A stretch of DNA of 64,000 bases from Vermamoeba vermiformis. Taxonomy: Eukaryota > Tubulinea > Echinamoebida. Both the position numbers and the translations under genes were made by a program. Position 1 is the stretch's first letter, and each line of letters begins with the position of its first letter. This document shows, piece after piece, positions 21,756 through 34,424 of the stretch. Where the stretch lies: positions 62,001 to 126,000 of the forward strand of contig JBEWZL010000263.1 of assembly GCA_045837725.1 (NCBI GenBank), given 5' to 3'. The notes below the pieces were generated by a model. It saw nothing but the letters and a program-made list of their open reading frames with translations, was not told the origin of the DNA and ran no database searches.

Positions 21756-24700
21756 ATGAATAAAAAACTATCAAAAGAACCGCTTTACAAGATCTCTCGG
21801 TGGTCTCAAATAAATGAAATCCTCTCCGAGGTAGGTCAATATCCTGCGATAATAATTTACTATCATCAAATAAATATTATACTATAATATCATTCAAAAT
21901 TATTGACGTAATGTTGCAACATTTTTAGACAGATGAGATCATTACAGCTGCTGACAGTTGCTTGCACTTCGTGGCAATTGGAACTAATAAGGGCACATTA
22001 TTAAGTAACTATTAATTACATATCAGTCATAATACAATCACACAATCTCATAGTATCTTTCAGTGACGGATCTGGAGGGAAATTTAATTGTTCGATTGCC
22101 CAAGTTCCATAAGCACGATCAACGTGCCGCAATTAATTCAATATTATATACACGGCAATTTAATAGTAACCGGTATGTATTAATGAACAATAATTCGAAT
22201 ATTCCGATCCGGTTGTGAGGTTCTGATCACATTTGTAGGTGGTCAAGATGGCTCAATAATCAATTACGATTGGCGTGCTGGACTGCGCGAGGTATATCAA
22301 GCCACTTCTATTCATGGTGAAGGTAAGGCATTGCAGCCGATTTGATTGGATCACGCACACGGACCTAACCAATACGGGTAGAAATCACATGGGTGGGTGC
22401 TGGAGAAGGTGAGCGCTATTGGGTCTCGAGCCACGGAGCAGTGATGAAGCGAGTCAGTGCATTGCTGGGCTGGACTTCACGTGTACTGTGGCGCGATGTT
22501 GCAGGCCAGTCTCCTGCAGCACTCTTCGCGGCTATTTGGAGTGGACAGCCCTTGCCGAAATCACAATCAACGATAGGGTACGGTGACACTGTGCTTGTTG
22601 GCATGACTAACTGATCGCTGGCAGTGACCTGTACGTGGTGGGCAAGTTAGTGTTGTTCAGCACGACACAAGGCGTGTTCGTGTACGACGATGCGCTGCAG
22701 TCCATAGTCGTGCAGTTCAAATGCAAGGACAGCACACAACGTATGTCGACGATTGCAATGCAGCGTTGATATTGATACTGGTGTTATATACAGGCTGTAG
22801 AATATACTTGAACGATCAACACTTCATCATCTACTCGACGAAAACTATTTACATTTGCAATCGCTTGTTCACTGAGTAAGTCCCGTGAAATATTACTACA
22901 TGGGTCTAATGATATCATGTCCCCAGTCCATTTAAACTGGAAATCATGCGCGTCCTGAAGACACAAGAAGAAATCATCTCGCTGTCCATCATTGGCAATC
23001 ACGTGAGTAGTGACTCCTTGGGGAGAATTCTGTGCTTATTAACTCATCGTCCCTACAGTTAGAGGTGATGCAAGTCCTACCTGTAGAAGCGAATGACGTG
23101 CGTGAAGAGATTAAACAACGCAGACAAATGCGCGTGACGTTGCGCCATAACGACTCGCTGCAAGATCTGCAGTGGCAACAGCACGTCGACCAAGTTTCTG
23201 ATGACTTGATTAATGAAGATTCCGATCAAGAGCACAACGGCGAAAATCACAATAATGAATCTACACGCAATGTTTGTGAAGAAGTAAAAGAGCCAGATCC
23301 AGTAATCCACATTGATGACACGCAGCCGTGTCACAGAATGGCGATTTGTTCTTATAACCTTGATGACCACATGCTCAACAACGACTTCTTCTATATTCCG
23401 CTGGAGAATTTCTTTCAAAAGTAAGTCTGAAAATATTGAATTACAATCTCATTGCGGAAGAATTCGCGAGTAAATATTTTTTATCACTAACTGTTTTGCC
23501 TTATTTAGGCATCACTTTATTACGTCGCTAGCGTGTTCTACAATAGATAATCCAGAAGCTTTCAACAAAATGGTACGTAAAATCTCCGCTTGATCTGCTC
23601 CAAAATTAACATTGCTAGACTGTAACTATGAACGTTTCTCCGAAGCGTGTTGTGAATCCAAATCAATTGTTGATAGTGTTTCAAAATGAAATTGTGTCCG
23701 TGGTGCCCTTCAAAACGAGCGAGAAAGTGCTGTGGCTTGTGCAACATCAACTTTTCCAACGTGCGCTGTACCTGTGCAAGCGAAGTAACCGCAAGAAAGA
23801 GCTGATTGAAGTTGCGAATCAATACGCCATTCACTTGTGGGACGAGAAGAAAGATCCTCAACGTGCTGTCGAAGTGTGGGCCGAGCACATCTTGCCGACC
23901 TCCCCGCCCTCAGTGTGGACCCTGTTCGCGAGTAAATTGAAACAGGTATGCACAATGTGCGATTAGTCAACGAGTAACTCGTGGTGTTTGCAGAGTAATC
24001 GGCTTGAGCTCATTGAGAAGTTTCTGCCCACGGTGTACAATGTCACGAACATTGACACGATCAATCACTTCAGATCCGACGACCACATCATGACACGAAG
24101 AGTCAATTCAACAGCTGTCAATCTTTTCAACCGCATGTGGATGTCTAACATCATGATTGCGCTCTTCGAGTACTACCTTGAGAAAAGGAAGTTCAAACAG
24201 ACGTTCAAACGGGTCTTGTTCTGGCCGCCCATCTACCCGCTCGATCATGTCATCAACGCCATTCAAATTCACTTGAAACTCGAAGTCGAGTCAGGCATCA
24301 AACAAGAAGACCTCGATGCTATACAGCCCCTTGACGCCCTCACATCTCATTCTCACGCACGACCCTCGCCCATCGAGTACGTATTAGGAATGTGTACTAG
24401 CCTTAATTAATCAGATTCACTTCTTATAGTTTGCACTCTCCCCGCTCACAGATATCTAATCTCGACGAAGGATTGCCTCGATTGTACATAGATTTTCCGC
24501 TAAATTTCGATGTAAGCCAATGCACTATGTCACGCAAGTACTAACGTCGCTGCTAGGAACATTTTGACAATTACGACTCCGTAATGAAGTTCAAGACGCT
24601 CAGTCTCAACAGCGAAGCACAAAATGTGCTGCCTAATATGGTCAGCAATCTGGGCGTGGAGATCGTGTCACCGCTAGGCAATGAGTTTGATTTCAACAGC

Positions 24701-25478
24701 CCCTCACCGAACATCAGCCTCACAATGACCTCGTCTGAAGAGGATTTCAAGCGCCTCACATCCAAGTCTTCGGCAAAGGACCACGAGCTCGCAGATGATA
24801 TCACACATCACGTGCACAGGAGTGAAAAAATGACGCCGAGCAAAGTGGTGAAAGACGAGCAAGTTGAAGGCAACGAAGAGGACAATGTGCGCTTCTTGTT
24901 CTTGGCCCTGTTCAAACTCCACGAGCTGAATGGCGACACATTGAGTGCCGCTAAAGTGCTCGTGCGAATGAGAAACAAATTTGCGGCACAATACTTCTCG
25001 GCGATGAATCTGTGGCCCTACTTCATTTCTTCGTACGTGCATGCTTCATATACAGATGTATACTAACGCCTAGTATTAGTGAGGAGAAGGAGGTCTATTA
25101 TCACTCGTCTGAAGACTCGCCCGATGAAGAAAATCTAGGCAAATCGCCACAACAGAAGATTGAGTCCTACAATGACAGAATAACGCTGCTCTCGGGCTCG
25201 CCGATGGACTTTCAATCGATGCATAACGTGCCTAGCAATCTTTCAGCCGAGCAAAAGCAATTGATTGTCGACATGTTGGACGTGGATCCACAGACAACGC
25301 TAACGAACCTAGCGTTGAGTCTTCGCTTTAACCGTCAGGTAGTTACAATAAGTGTTAATATTCGCCCCTTGCTAATATTGCGTAGGCCCACCAAAATGAG
25401 CTGTTCAAATTTGTAGTGAGCTTAGATCCAGCCAATGCACGTGTTATCGAAGAAGTGCTTAAACCGCAAAGCGATTAG
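21756..25478 (+). CDS. VPS41: VPS41-like HOPS subunit, many exons
   Basis: Exon 1 (21756-21830) encodes YKISRWSQINEILSE. The next exons give VAIGTNKGTLL and TDLEGNLIVRLPKFHKH, the WD40 start typical of VPS41 (AxGTxxGxLxxxDxxGN). Propeller-like strands run to about 23.1 kb, then an acidic linker. The helical clathrin-repeat region follows, with WLVQHQLFQRALYLCKRS and AVEVWAEHILP...SKLKQSNRLELIEKFLPT, matching VPS41's ...GQLKAISPYLP segment. The rest is divergent, with acidic inserts, and ends at KPQSD without the Cys/His RING seen in animal and yeast VPS41. VPS41 is the HOPS subunit that binds Rab7/Ypt7 for late endosome-vacuole fusion. The family call rests on layout and these segments; VPS39-like alternatives fit less well. 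Confidence 0.72.
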
Positions 25479-25643
25479 TTGTAATATATAACCAACCCAT
25501 GTAAATAAATGCCTCAAATTATGACGAGCTGGATCTGCACTTTTTTTTGACCAGCAAAATTTTTGACGAGCAAATTTCTGCGCTACTTGTGCCATTTCTT
25601 TTTTCGCTGTAAATTTACAAGCCTCATATAGCAACCACATTAG

Positions 25644-26499
<856 letters not shown>

Positions 26500-26740
26500 A
26501 TGGTTTATGCAGCTTGATGGGATCCTTTCAATCGATAACGGATTAATGTAAGATAATTCCTTTAATAAACGACTCTTTCTACTAACAAACAGCGACTAAA
26601 CACCGCACTACGAGCACTACCTGGTCAAACAGTACCGATTCGTATTAGGACGTTTACTATTTACACTTCGAATATTATTATCATGATAATCAAGCTGCAA
26701 CCAGTGCAGAGCTCGAGTTCATCGCGCACACTGCACCAGC

Positions 26741-27318
26741 TCATCTGCTCTTCTTGTGCTTGCGCTTGTCAGCTTTGTGCTCATCGTCACTGCGCTTACG
26801 TTTCTTGCAGCTCTTTGACACTGCAGTGCTCTCGTTCTGAACTGCGCGACTGTTCTCCTCGTCGTGTCGTTTGAACATGGTGGACCAATTGAATGTCTGC
26901 GCGGTGTCATCGCTGGTCAGTTGGTAGTGGACTGCTGCGGGTACGATTGATTGACCTCCCCTCACTAGCTATGAAAATAGCACAAGGCTATTTGGATTAG
27001 ATAATGTCCGACATGAATAGGCTAGTAGTATTATTGTACTTTACCTGTCGAGGGCACTAGACTCAAGTGATTGCGACATTCGAACGTGAAGTGACCACAT
27101 CCGTGACAACGCTTGCAAGTGGAAGATGTGCCGTGCTTGGCTTTAGAAGTCATTAGCCGATGTCGCACACCTAGCCACAGCTGTTCACCCGCTGGGTCTG
27201 TAACACCTGTGGGCTCGTCGGATTCTGAAATAACTCTGCTCCAAATAGCGTGCGTGTTGCCTGCTTTGCTTGCGTAGAGACGTTCTCGTTTGCTGGGCAT
27301 ATAATAAGCGTATGACAT
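26741..27318 (-). CDS. CCHC zinc-knuckle protein, SREK1IP1/ZCCHC10-like, 2 exons
   Basis: The first exon encodes MSYAYYMPSKRERLYASKAG and a single zinc knuckle CKRCHGCGHFTFECRN (C-x2-C-x4-H-x4-C), resembling the knuckle of SREK1IP1/ZCCHC10 (GHLTFECRN). The intron ends just before TGAGGGGAGG, after which the frame continues. The second exon ends in a basic nuclear-type tail (KKRKRSDDEHKADKRKHKK). Such proteins are small nuclear factors linked to splicing. An acceptor four bases upstream (CATAG) would break the frame, so I used CTAG. It is head to head with the ARL6IP1-like gene. Confidence 0.75.
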
Positions 27319-27550
27319 GATGTGTGGTGCTCGTGTTGTTAGTTCGTTAATTAATAACAGAAACTGTTTTGTCTTTTTGTTCGTGCAGTGCGTGCTCTGT
27401 GAAAAAGCAATGCGCATTCTCGAACACAAGGACGTAGAATACGCAACAATAAGAGTATGAATGAGGTCCTAATTTGTATTAAAGTTATTCTTTCGCGGTT
27501 GGAGATTGGTCGGTCATCATGTGCGTGCCATTTCATTTGAGCATTCCACC

Positions 27551-28552
27551 ATGAACAAAGAAGAGGAAAGAAATGATAGGAATTTGGATATACACAAAGA
27601 ACGCGAGTATTGGGAGGCCTACTTTAAGGACTACGAGGATTTAATCCTTTATCTTCAAGGGCTTTTGCTTTTGCGCAGGCCGATCAGCTTTGTATTTCTC
27701 TCGTTAACAGTTTATTTTTACATGAGGTAATATTTATGATCCTAGTATTCCAAATAGCAAGATAATACCACATAAATATTTTAAATTTCATTAATATATT
27801 AACTTCATTAAATGACATCCGAGATTGAATTTGGATAATTAATCTCCTTTTATTAGGTCAGATATACCATTCGTTATTCTAGTCTGTTTGTGCCTCATTG
27901 CGTACCTAATATTGAATTGGTTGTCCGTGACAGGAGAGATCCAGTTCTCATTTAGTTCAATGGTACGTTGTCACCAAAATAACCTTATCAGCGGCCTCAA
28001 ATTTGGCACCAGTGTCTTGCTTTTTGGTTACATTATCTAATTTGGATCCGCTTCCTGTTTACCGAGTAAATTTCGCTGATCTTTCAATAAAGATTCCAAA
28101 AGAAGATCCAGCGGCCGCACAAACTGCAGAAGGCACGCGATTGTTGACGTACACCGAGATTTTGAGCATTGCAATTGAACTAAAAGCCAAATTGCGGCGA
28201 TTAATCAATAGATTTGTCGAAATGAAGCAGAATAACATACATCGATTTACGTTCGAGTCAGTGCTAGTACTGGCCGCTATAATATATTCCACGACACTGT
28301 TTGGTGGCCTTACTATCGTGTATATAGCAAGTAAGTGTCCGAGATTTCCTGCTTTCGAAGCTTTTGGATCCACTTTCGATTGCTAATCATGTATTGTATT
28401 TAGTCTATTCAGTATTATGGGGACCATCGATTATATTTTACAGTTTACACAAGAGATTGTTAGAATTTATCCGAGTCCGCTTGGACAAGCTCATACAAGA
28501 TTACCTCAATCGAATGGAGACAGATGTCAAGATCAAACTTAAAGCGAAATAA
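27551..28552 (+). CDS. ARL6IP1/reticulon-like ER membrane protein, several exons
   Basis: The start is taken at MNKEEERNDRNLDIHKEREY. Two hydrophobic hairpins are visible: one around LLLLRRPISFVFLSLTVYFY and DIPFVILVCLCLIAYLILNW, the other around FESVLVLAAIIYSTTLFGG and YSVLWGPSIIFYSL. A cytosolic loop (TEILSIAIELKAKLRRLINR) lies between them and a basic C-terminal helix ends KLKAK. This four-segment layout and the YLQGLLLLRRP start resemble ARL6IP1, which shapes ER tubules. I infer the family from layout more than from exact residues, so another reticulon-like group is possible. Confidence 0.6.
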
Positions 28553-28649
28553 TATGTAATATACCAACACTATAAACACTATTTATACATAATTGCCTCT
28601 TCGCAATTTACTGAAATACAATGAAATGGAAATCACAACAAAGCTACAT

Positions 28650-30366
28650 CTAGCTTGAGTACTCAATATCGATAGTCGGACTTGGTGCGGCGAATGCAGA
28701 TAGGTCTAGTGTCGATGCATAATGTGCAGCAATTTGATTCTGTTTGTCAATCTCACTCAGCTGTCTGAACAGTTCAAAGCGAGGAATGTAAGTGCGGATC
28801 AGGGCATTTTCGTCTTTGCTCTGCGTGGACAATTTGGCGCGCAGTGATTGATGTGGCTTGGACTCTAATGTGTGAATGAACTGCTCTTGACTCAGCGAGA
28901 ACGCGTCGATTACACGCTTGGCATCATTTTCATGACCGAGCTCAAACCAGTGAAAGTGCGGATCTCCTCGGAACCATTTCAGTTGATGTGAGGCAAAGTT
29001 TCTAAGATGTCAATTAGCTTTGTGGTGAGTGATGCAAAAGGACTCAAATACCTCGTGACAGCTTGATAGTGCAACAAGAATTCAATGAAGCCGCTATCGG
29101 AGAACTGATTGGAGCTGTTAGTGCCTGTCATCGATACACTACGAGTTATTTTCATACCTGTTGTCTCACGAGATATTCAATCACTTGTCTGTAGCCAATA
29201 GAGCGTGCTGGCGGTGAATTTGGCAACATCAGACCCTGTTTAATGAGCTCACCAACCTCCTGCTTGACGTGTTAGAGCGTGACACTTTGACATCTGTCAC
29301 ATTTAGTTGCACGTACTTGAATGAGGCCGTTGATGACGATTCGCTCACAACGCAGGTCCATGCGTCGATAGACTAATTCACGAGGCCAGCGAATGCAGCT
29401 GAACATACGGAAATCATAGTCGAGCTCTGGCGAATGAGTTGTCTGAGAACTAGCACTGTCAACACAATGACGTACCTGTCAAGTCTTTGATCACGCGTTC
29501 ATAAGAGCTTAAGGGTTTGCCGTGCTTTTCAAACACTTCAAGTGCACGGGCCATGCGCATGTAATTGCCGGGACTCTTGAGCAGACCTGCTGCATAGATC
29601 GGATCTATCTCTTGGAGCTTTTTTAGGCTATGAAATGTTACATGTCAAATCAAGTGGCTGTGATACGAAGCATATTACTCACTTTTTGTCCCAATCATTT
29701 TCTTGTACTAGCTTGTGGTAGATCTCATTGAACAACTTGTGGTCTTTCTTCGGTGCTTCGATAACACCCTGCACGAGTGATCTGATGTAGAATGGCGTGC
29801 CCCCCACAATAATCGGCACTTTATTGCGACTCAATACGTCTGCAATGTGTGCACGACTGCGGTGATAAAAGTCCCACACCGTGAACATCTGATCCAATTC
29901 GTAGCAGTCAATCATGTGCAGTGGTACTTTCTCGTTGCTACTCTGTTCAAGTGCTGCTGGCTTGTTACTTCCCACATTCAAGTGTTTGTAGACCTGATCG
30001 GGGAACGATCGTGTTAATGGGGTGGATCAGATGGTCTACAAGATCCAACGTACCTTCACGGAGTCGGCGATGATAAGTTCGCCATTAATTTCTTTCGCCA
30101 ATTGAAGTGCTAGCTTTGATTTGCCCATCGCTGTAGGACCAGATATAATCATAACTTTTTTCTGTTGAGATCTAAATTAAAAGTTGTTCGAATAATTCTA
30201 CAGTAATATCTTTGCTCGATCAACTTATAGAATATGGGTTATGATAATCACGTGCTAATTGTAAAAATACCTTATCATTTTTTACTTCACTACTGAACTT
30301 CTGAGTCAAGATGCGAGTTAACGTCCTGGACATGGATCTGTAGGGCAGCTTCCTAGCAACGAACAT
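28650..30366 (-). CDS. tRNA dimethylallyltransferase (MiaA/MOD5/TRIT1), several exons
   Basis: Exon 1 (from 30366) encodes an Arg/Ser-rich presequence (MFVARKLPYRSMSRTLTRIL) suited to mitochondria. After the intron come KKVMIISGPTAMGKSKLALQ (P-loop), INGELIIADSVKVYKHL and DCYELDQMFTVWDFYHRSR. VPIIVGGTPFYIRSLVQG, NYMRMARALEVFEKHGKP and RSIGYRQVIEYL follow. These are the family's ordered motifs. The enzyme adds an isopentenyl group to A37 of tRNAs reading UNN codons, improving decoding. An inner Met (RSM) would allow a second, cytosolic or nuclear form, as in yeast MOD5. The C-terminus after WFRGDPHF lacks the MOD5 zinc finger. Confidence 0.92.
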
Positions 30367-30572
30367 TGTACTAATATATGTGCGTAGTGTTCTGTTTAGG
30401 TCTTGTTGATTTCACATGCAAGAGTTGATACAAATAAGAAAACACTTTATTTTCTATTTGACATTCATCAAATAGCACTAAGCGACAATAATTACTGATA
30501 AATAATATATAAGAGTATATACATGTTGATGCGTACTCAAAGCTGTACAGAAGCGAGATGACGCACTTAGAT

Positions 30573-32140
30573 CTAAGAGCTGCTCTCGTCGTGGTCTCCA
30601 GCCTTGGTGTGCGGGGGCACAATGAAGATGACGGCCGTGCTGTGGTCCATCTTGCCCGGGAAGGTCTTGTAGTTGTCAGGGTGCGGCGTGTTCGGATTGG
30701 CCTCCATGAACTGACGCGAGGGCTTGGTCAACTCCTCGCAATGACGCAACAACTCGCGCGTCAAGAGTGCAGGCGTGTTGTGGCCCTGTTTGATCATGCG
30801 GTGCAAGATCAGCTCGCGGTACAAGTTCTTCACGTCTTCTGCGCGCTCGTGGCCCAATTTGGACCAATCATCTTCTTCCACACCTGCGCACGTGTCAGTC
30901 ACTGCAGTCACGTGTCAATGGCCTGTCTGGCACTTACCGAGCTCGCACTGATTGGGATTGAGGCCCATCTGTTCCGGGTCGAGATTGTCGTGCACACCAT
31001 CGCTCAACAATATCACCCAATCACCTTCACTGCACTGTGTGAAGTACAGCTGCAAGTTGCGCAGATCTGGCGTGCCATTCTTCAAGTAAGGACCCTGTGA
31101 CCGGTATATTAACATCGCCATTCATATACGTGTTATTAATATCACTCTCAACACGTACCAAGCGACCACCAGGGTCACGACGGTCTTTGATGTTCAAACG
31201 ATTGCCGGCAGTCACTTCGAGGACCTCATCCGTGGACTTGTGATATAAAAAGGCTTTGCAATCACCAACCTACGCGTATAATATTAGCCTAGTGACTAAA
31301 TAGCGTAAAGACGCAATTTATTAGTTTTTTTTGTGCGTGCCTGTTGGATCAACGCACAATATTATTAAATCATAGACCGGACAGCGAATATAATAAACTA
31401 GGCCATACTACTATGCAATGACTAGTTTAACGCCCGAATTATACAAATTTTGTGCATTAAGTTCGGTCAGCATAAATAACCGAAGATAAAAATAAACCAA
31501 AATAATTGTAAATAATAAATACTGTCATATAATAAGCCAGGCAATAATCGAATTAATAGCAAGAATAAATATTAAATAAACTTACGTTAGCGACTAATAA
31601 ACCCCAAGAGCTAGGTATTTCGGCCAATATTGCACCAATTAAAGTAGTCGTACCAGCGTCCCACACATCTTCTTTGCCCTCTACAATGCGCTTGTGTCCT
31701 TCAGCAAATGCGCGCAGTAGTAGATGTCCTCCTTCGGGCAAGTCGCGCACAATCTCTTGCCGCGTTGCCATGTAGTCTTTATATGCCGCAATAGCGCTAA
31801 GTGCTGCATTGTATGCACGAGGTCCCCAACTGCATCCATCAGCAATAGCAGCCACGATTCGGTTTTTCCAGATTTGCATCACAAACCGATCAGCAACAGG
31901 ATCTCCATCTCTCTTATTTAAACTCGCTAACCAAGGATACGTTGATATAGTTTTAGCACAATATAATTCATGCTCGGAATCGTGCTCTACTGTGACTGGT
32001 TCTCCTTGAACAAGCTGCGTAACGGTCAAATCTGGTAAATCCACATAGAAATCCTTGCTTGCTGGTCGCTTCTTATCCACTCCAGAGCTGCTTAAACTTT
32101 CAAGGCTAGAACTGGAGGGTATGAGATTTTCTTTTTCCAT
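30573..32140 (-). CDS. PP2C-type protein phosphatase, about 4 exons
   Basis: Starts MEKENLIPSSSSLESLSSSG. PP2C features are AAIADGCSWGPRAYNAAL (metal-binding Asp-Gly), WDAGTTTLIGAIL, LLVANVGDCKAFLY, GDWVILLSDGVHDNL and KMDHSTAVIF. The last Asp of the metal site is in the C-terminal KMDH segment. The FMEANPNTPHPDNYKTFPGK stretch before it is seen in a subgroup of protist and plant-like PP2C proteins. It should remove phosphate from Ser/Thr with Mn/Mg in the cytosol; the substrate is unknown. The intron at about 31.27-31.58 kb is AT-rich and longer than most. Head to head with the GOST gene. Confidence 0.88.
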
Positions 32141-32486
32141 AGCGATGTGTTCTTCTGCTGGTAAGTCAGGAGGAATTATTTAATAAATTTTCCGCAGTCT
32201 CTCAACACCGCGAAAGACCTAAAGAGTACTAACAAATTAAATAACACATATGAGGGCACTGTTTAGTGGCTGTGTGGTCTCTAATATTCGCCGAGCTCGG
32301 AAACAGATCAGGTTGCAATTCCTTTCAGTTACTAGAAGCTTCGATGGTACATTAATCGGCTTAATACTAGTTGTGAGAATATTCATTGAGATTACGTATG
32401 TAGCAGAGACTTGTAAGCTGTGCAACGTTCGTGGATCAGTAATTTTGTAGCTTTTATGACATGTGGTGCACAACAACAGCGCAATA
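32141..32486. promoter_or_regulatory. Divergent promoter region between PP2C and GOST genes
   Basis: 346 bp between outward-facing starts. Short frames on both strands have no similarity and no signal features, so I treat the stretch as promoter and 5' UTR. Confidence 0.45.
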
Positions 32487-34324
32487 ATGAGAGGCATTTA
32501 TTTCGTGCTATTATTGGTGCCTTTTATATTTATACAGACGAGTTATAGTCGATTTATTAAATATGACGTGCTGCAGGTGAGACATCGCGACCTGTGCTCA
32601 TATTAAATTAGCTCATAATATTATACAGCTAGCAGCAAATGATTATGAATCTCACGGCTATGCAATGTGGGGCAGTAATAATTCACCGGCAAGAATTTCA
32701 ATAAATGGTAATTTCAAAATTATTATTATTCAAACTCAAATTAGTTATTTTCGGTGAACCATTTATTCAATAATAAGATATGCATATTTACCATCCAAAT
32801 ATAGCGACCTTCACGAATATTGATAACGATTATCGCTTGGATCGGCTGCACGTGCTGATAGGTCCGTATTCGATGAAATACTTGATGGACTTCAGTTTGG
32901 ATTTGATGTTCAATCGCCGCACGTGCGAAGACTTGCACAAATCACAAAATATTGAAGAGATAGCAACACTATTGACCTCGCAAGACATACTCTACAAAAG
33001 CATCGTGATTGGCAAAAACGAGTCAGAGGTGGAGTTCGCTGAGGTAATTAGTACACTATAGTGACTCATATTGGGTGTTCTAATGCCTATTTGCTCTATC
33101 AGACCAAAGAAGTCACGTCGTATGGTGTCTGGTATGTGTACATCTTCAACTGCAAGATCGTGCAGATACTGCAGCAAGACAAGCGAGAAGGTGTTTTCAT
33201 GCGTGGTACAGTCGAGTTCTACAATTCGTACGGCTATTTGGAGGCTGATCGCATGCTGCAACTGCCAGTACGTGACCCTTCACAAACCATCTAATAATAC
33301 TGACTTGTGAATAGGTCGATACCTTGTTCGTATTGTTGTACAGCACAGTATTGCTCGTGTGGATATATCTCTTGAAAAAACACAACGTGGATCTGCTGCG
33401 ACTTCAGGTATTTGTAGCACTCAAAGTACTATACCGAGCATCACTAACGAGTATTCAGAAATGGTTACTGATCTTGATTATGGTCCCGCTCGCTGAGTTA
33501 ATGTTGCACTTGCTCACAGCAGTCGTCTACAACAGCACGGGCACATTAAGTACGCAATACAACGGCCATTAATCGCAGCACTAACAACACAACAGGTGTG
33601 TGGGCAGTGACACTCACGGTGATTGCCAGCACGCTCAAACGAACTCTCGTGCGCACTGTCATGCTGTTGCTCGCACTGGGCTTCAATATGGTGCGCGCAC
33701 TCACTCGCCGCGACACGGTGTTGTTGGTGGTCGTGGCAGTGCTGTATGCTACACTCAGCGGTGCTGCTCAACTCACCTACGAGCTCAATGGTGTCACGAG
33801 TGCCTTTGACGTGCTCTTCATGGCCCCTGCATCGATCATTGACTTAACAGCTCTCACAGTGGTACGTGCGATGTTACTTGTGCAAGAGTACTCTTCTAAC
33901 ACGCGCTAATTAGGTCATGATTGCTGGTCCAAAGACCGTGTCAATTCTCAAAAGCAACCAACAGTGGCACAAGCTCGACATCTATAGAGAGTTGATGGTA
34001 TTTGGCATCTTGTTCTATCTCTTTGGCACCATGCACCTCCTCTTCAGAGCGTAAGTGGATAACTGTTAATAGAGATTGAAATTAACGCTGCGTAGATATG
34101 CCATGTTATACAAACTATTTGCAGAGTACTGGTATGCATGGTGGATGTGGGATCTAACACATCATGCACTGTATTGGTCAATTCTAGTGTCTTTAGCATG
34201 GCTGTTTAAACCTGGATCTGACAATGCCCGTCTCCGATTTAATCCTGACGATCAGCAAGCGGAACAAGTACTCGAACCTCTGCGTGTTTCCGAAGATGTT
34301 GATGAGGATTATGACTTTGATTAG
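32487..34324 (+). CDS. GOST-family seven-helix protein (TMEM87/GPR107-like), several exons
   Basis: A signal peptide (MRGIYFVLLLVPFIFIQTSY) opens the frame. A lumenal beta-rich domain follows, including YHPNIATFTNIDND and GVWYVYIFNCKIVQI, then seven hydrophobic segments. The helical part has KWLLILIMVPLAELMLHL and LKRTLVRTVMLLLALGFNMV (the family's RTLxRxLLLxxSLGxGxVRP segment). It ends with LVSLAWLFKPGSDNARLRFN, similar to the WRPSxNNxRYAFSP end of TMEM87 proteins. The tail is acidic (EDVDEDYDFD). GOST proteins have a GOLD-like lumenal domain and act in Golgi/endosome trafficking. TMEM87 versus GPR107 subfamily is not certain. Confidence 0.82.
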
Positions 34325-34424
34325 TCCCCTGTACATAGTGTAGCATAAATCTCGCGACTTTTTTCTCAGAATTTTTCGGCCATAACGGTTATCTTTTGTG
34401 TTTTTTGGCTTTAATTCTCATCAA

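Noticed and set aside
34398-34424. Upstream extension of the condensin gene
   Set aside because: It begins with GTG; the ATG at 34425 is the natural start.
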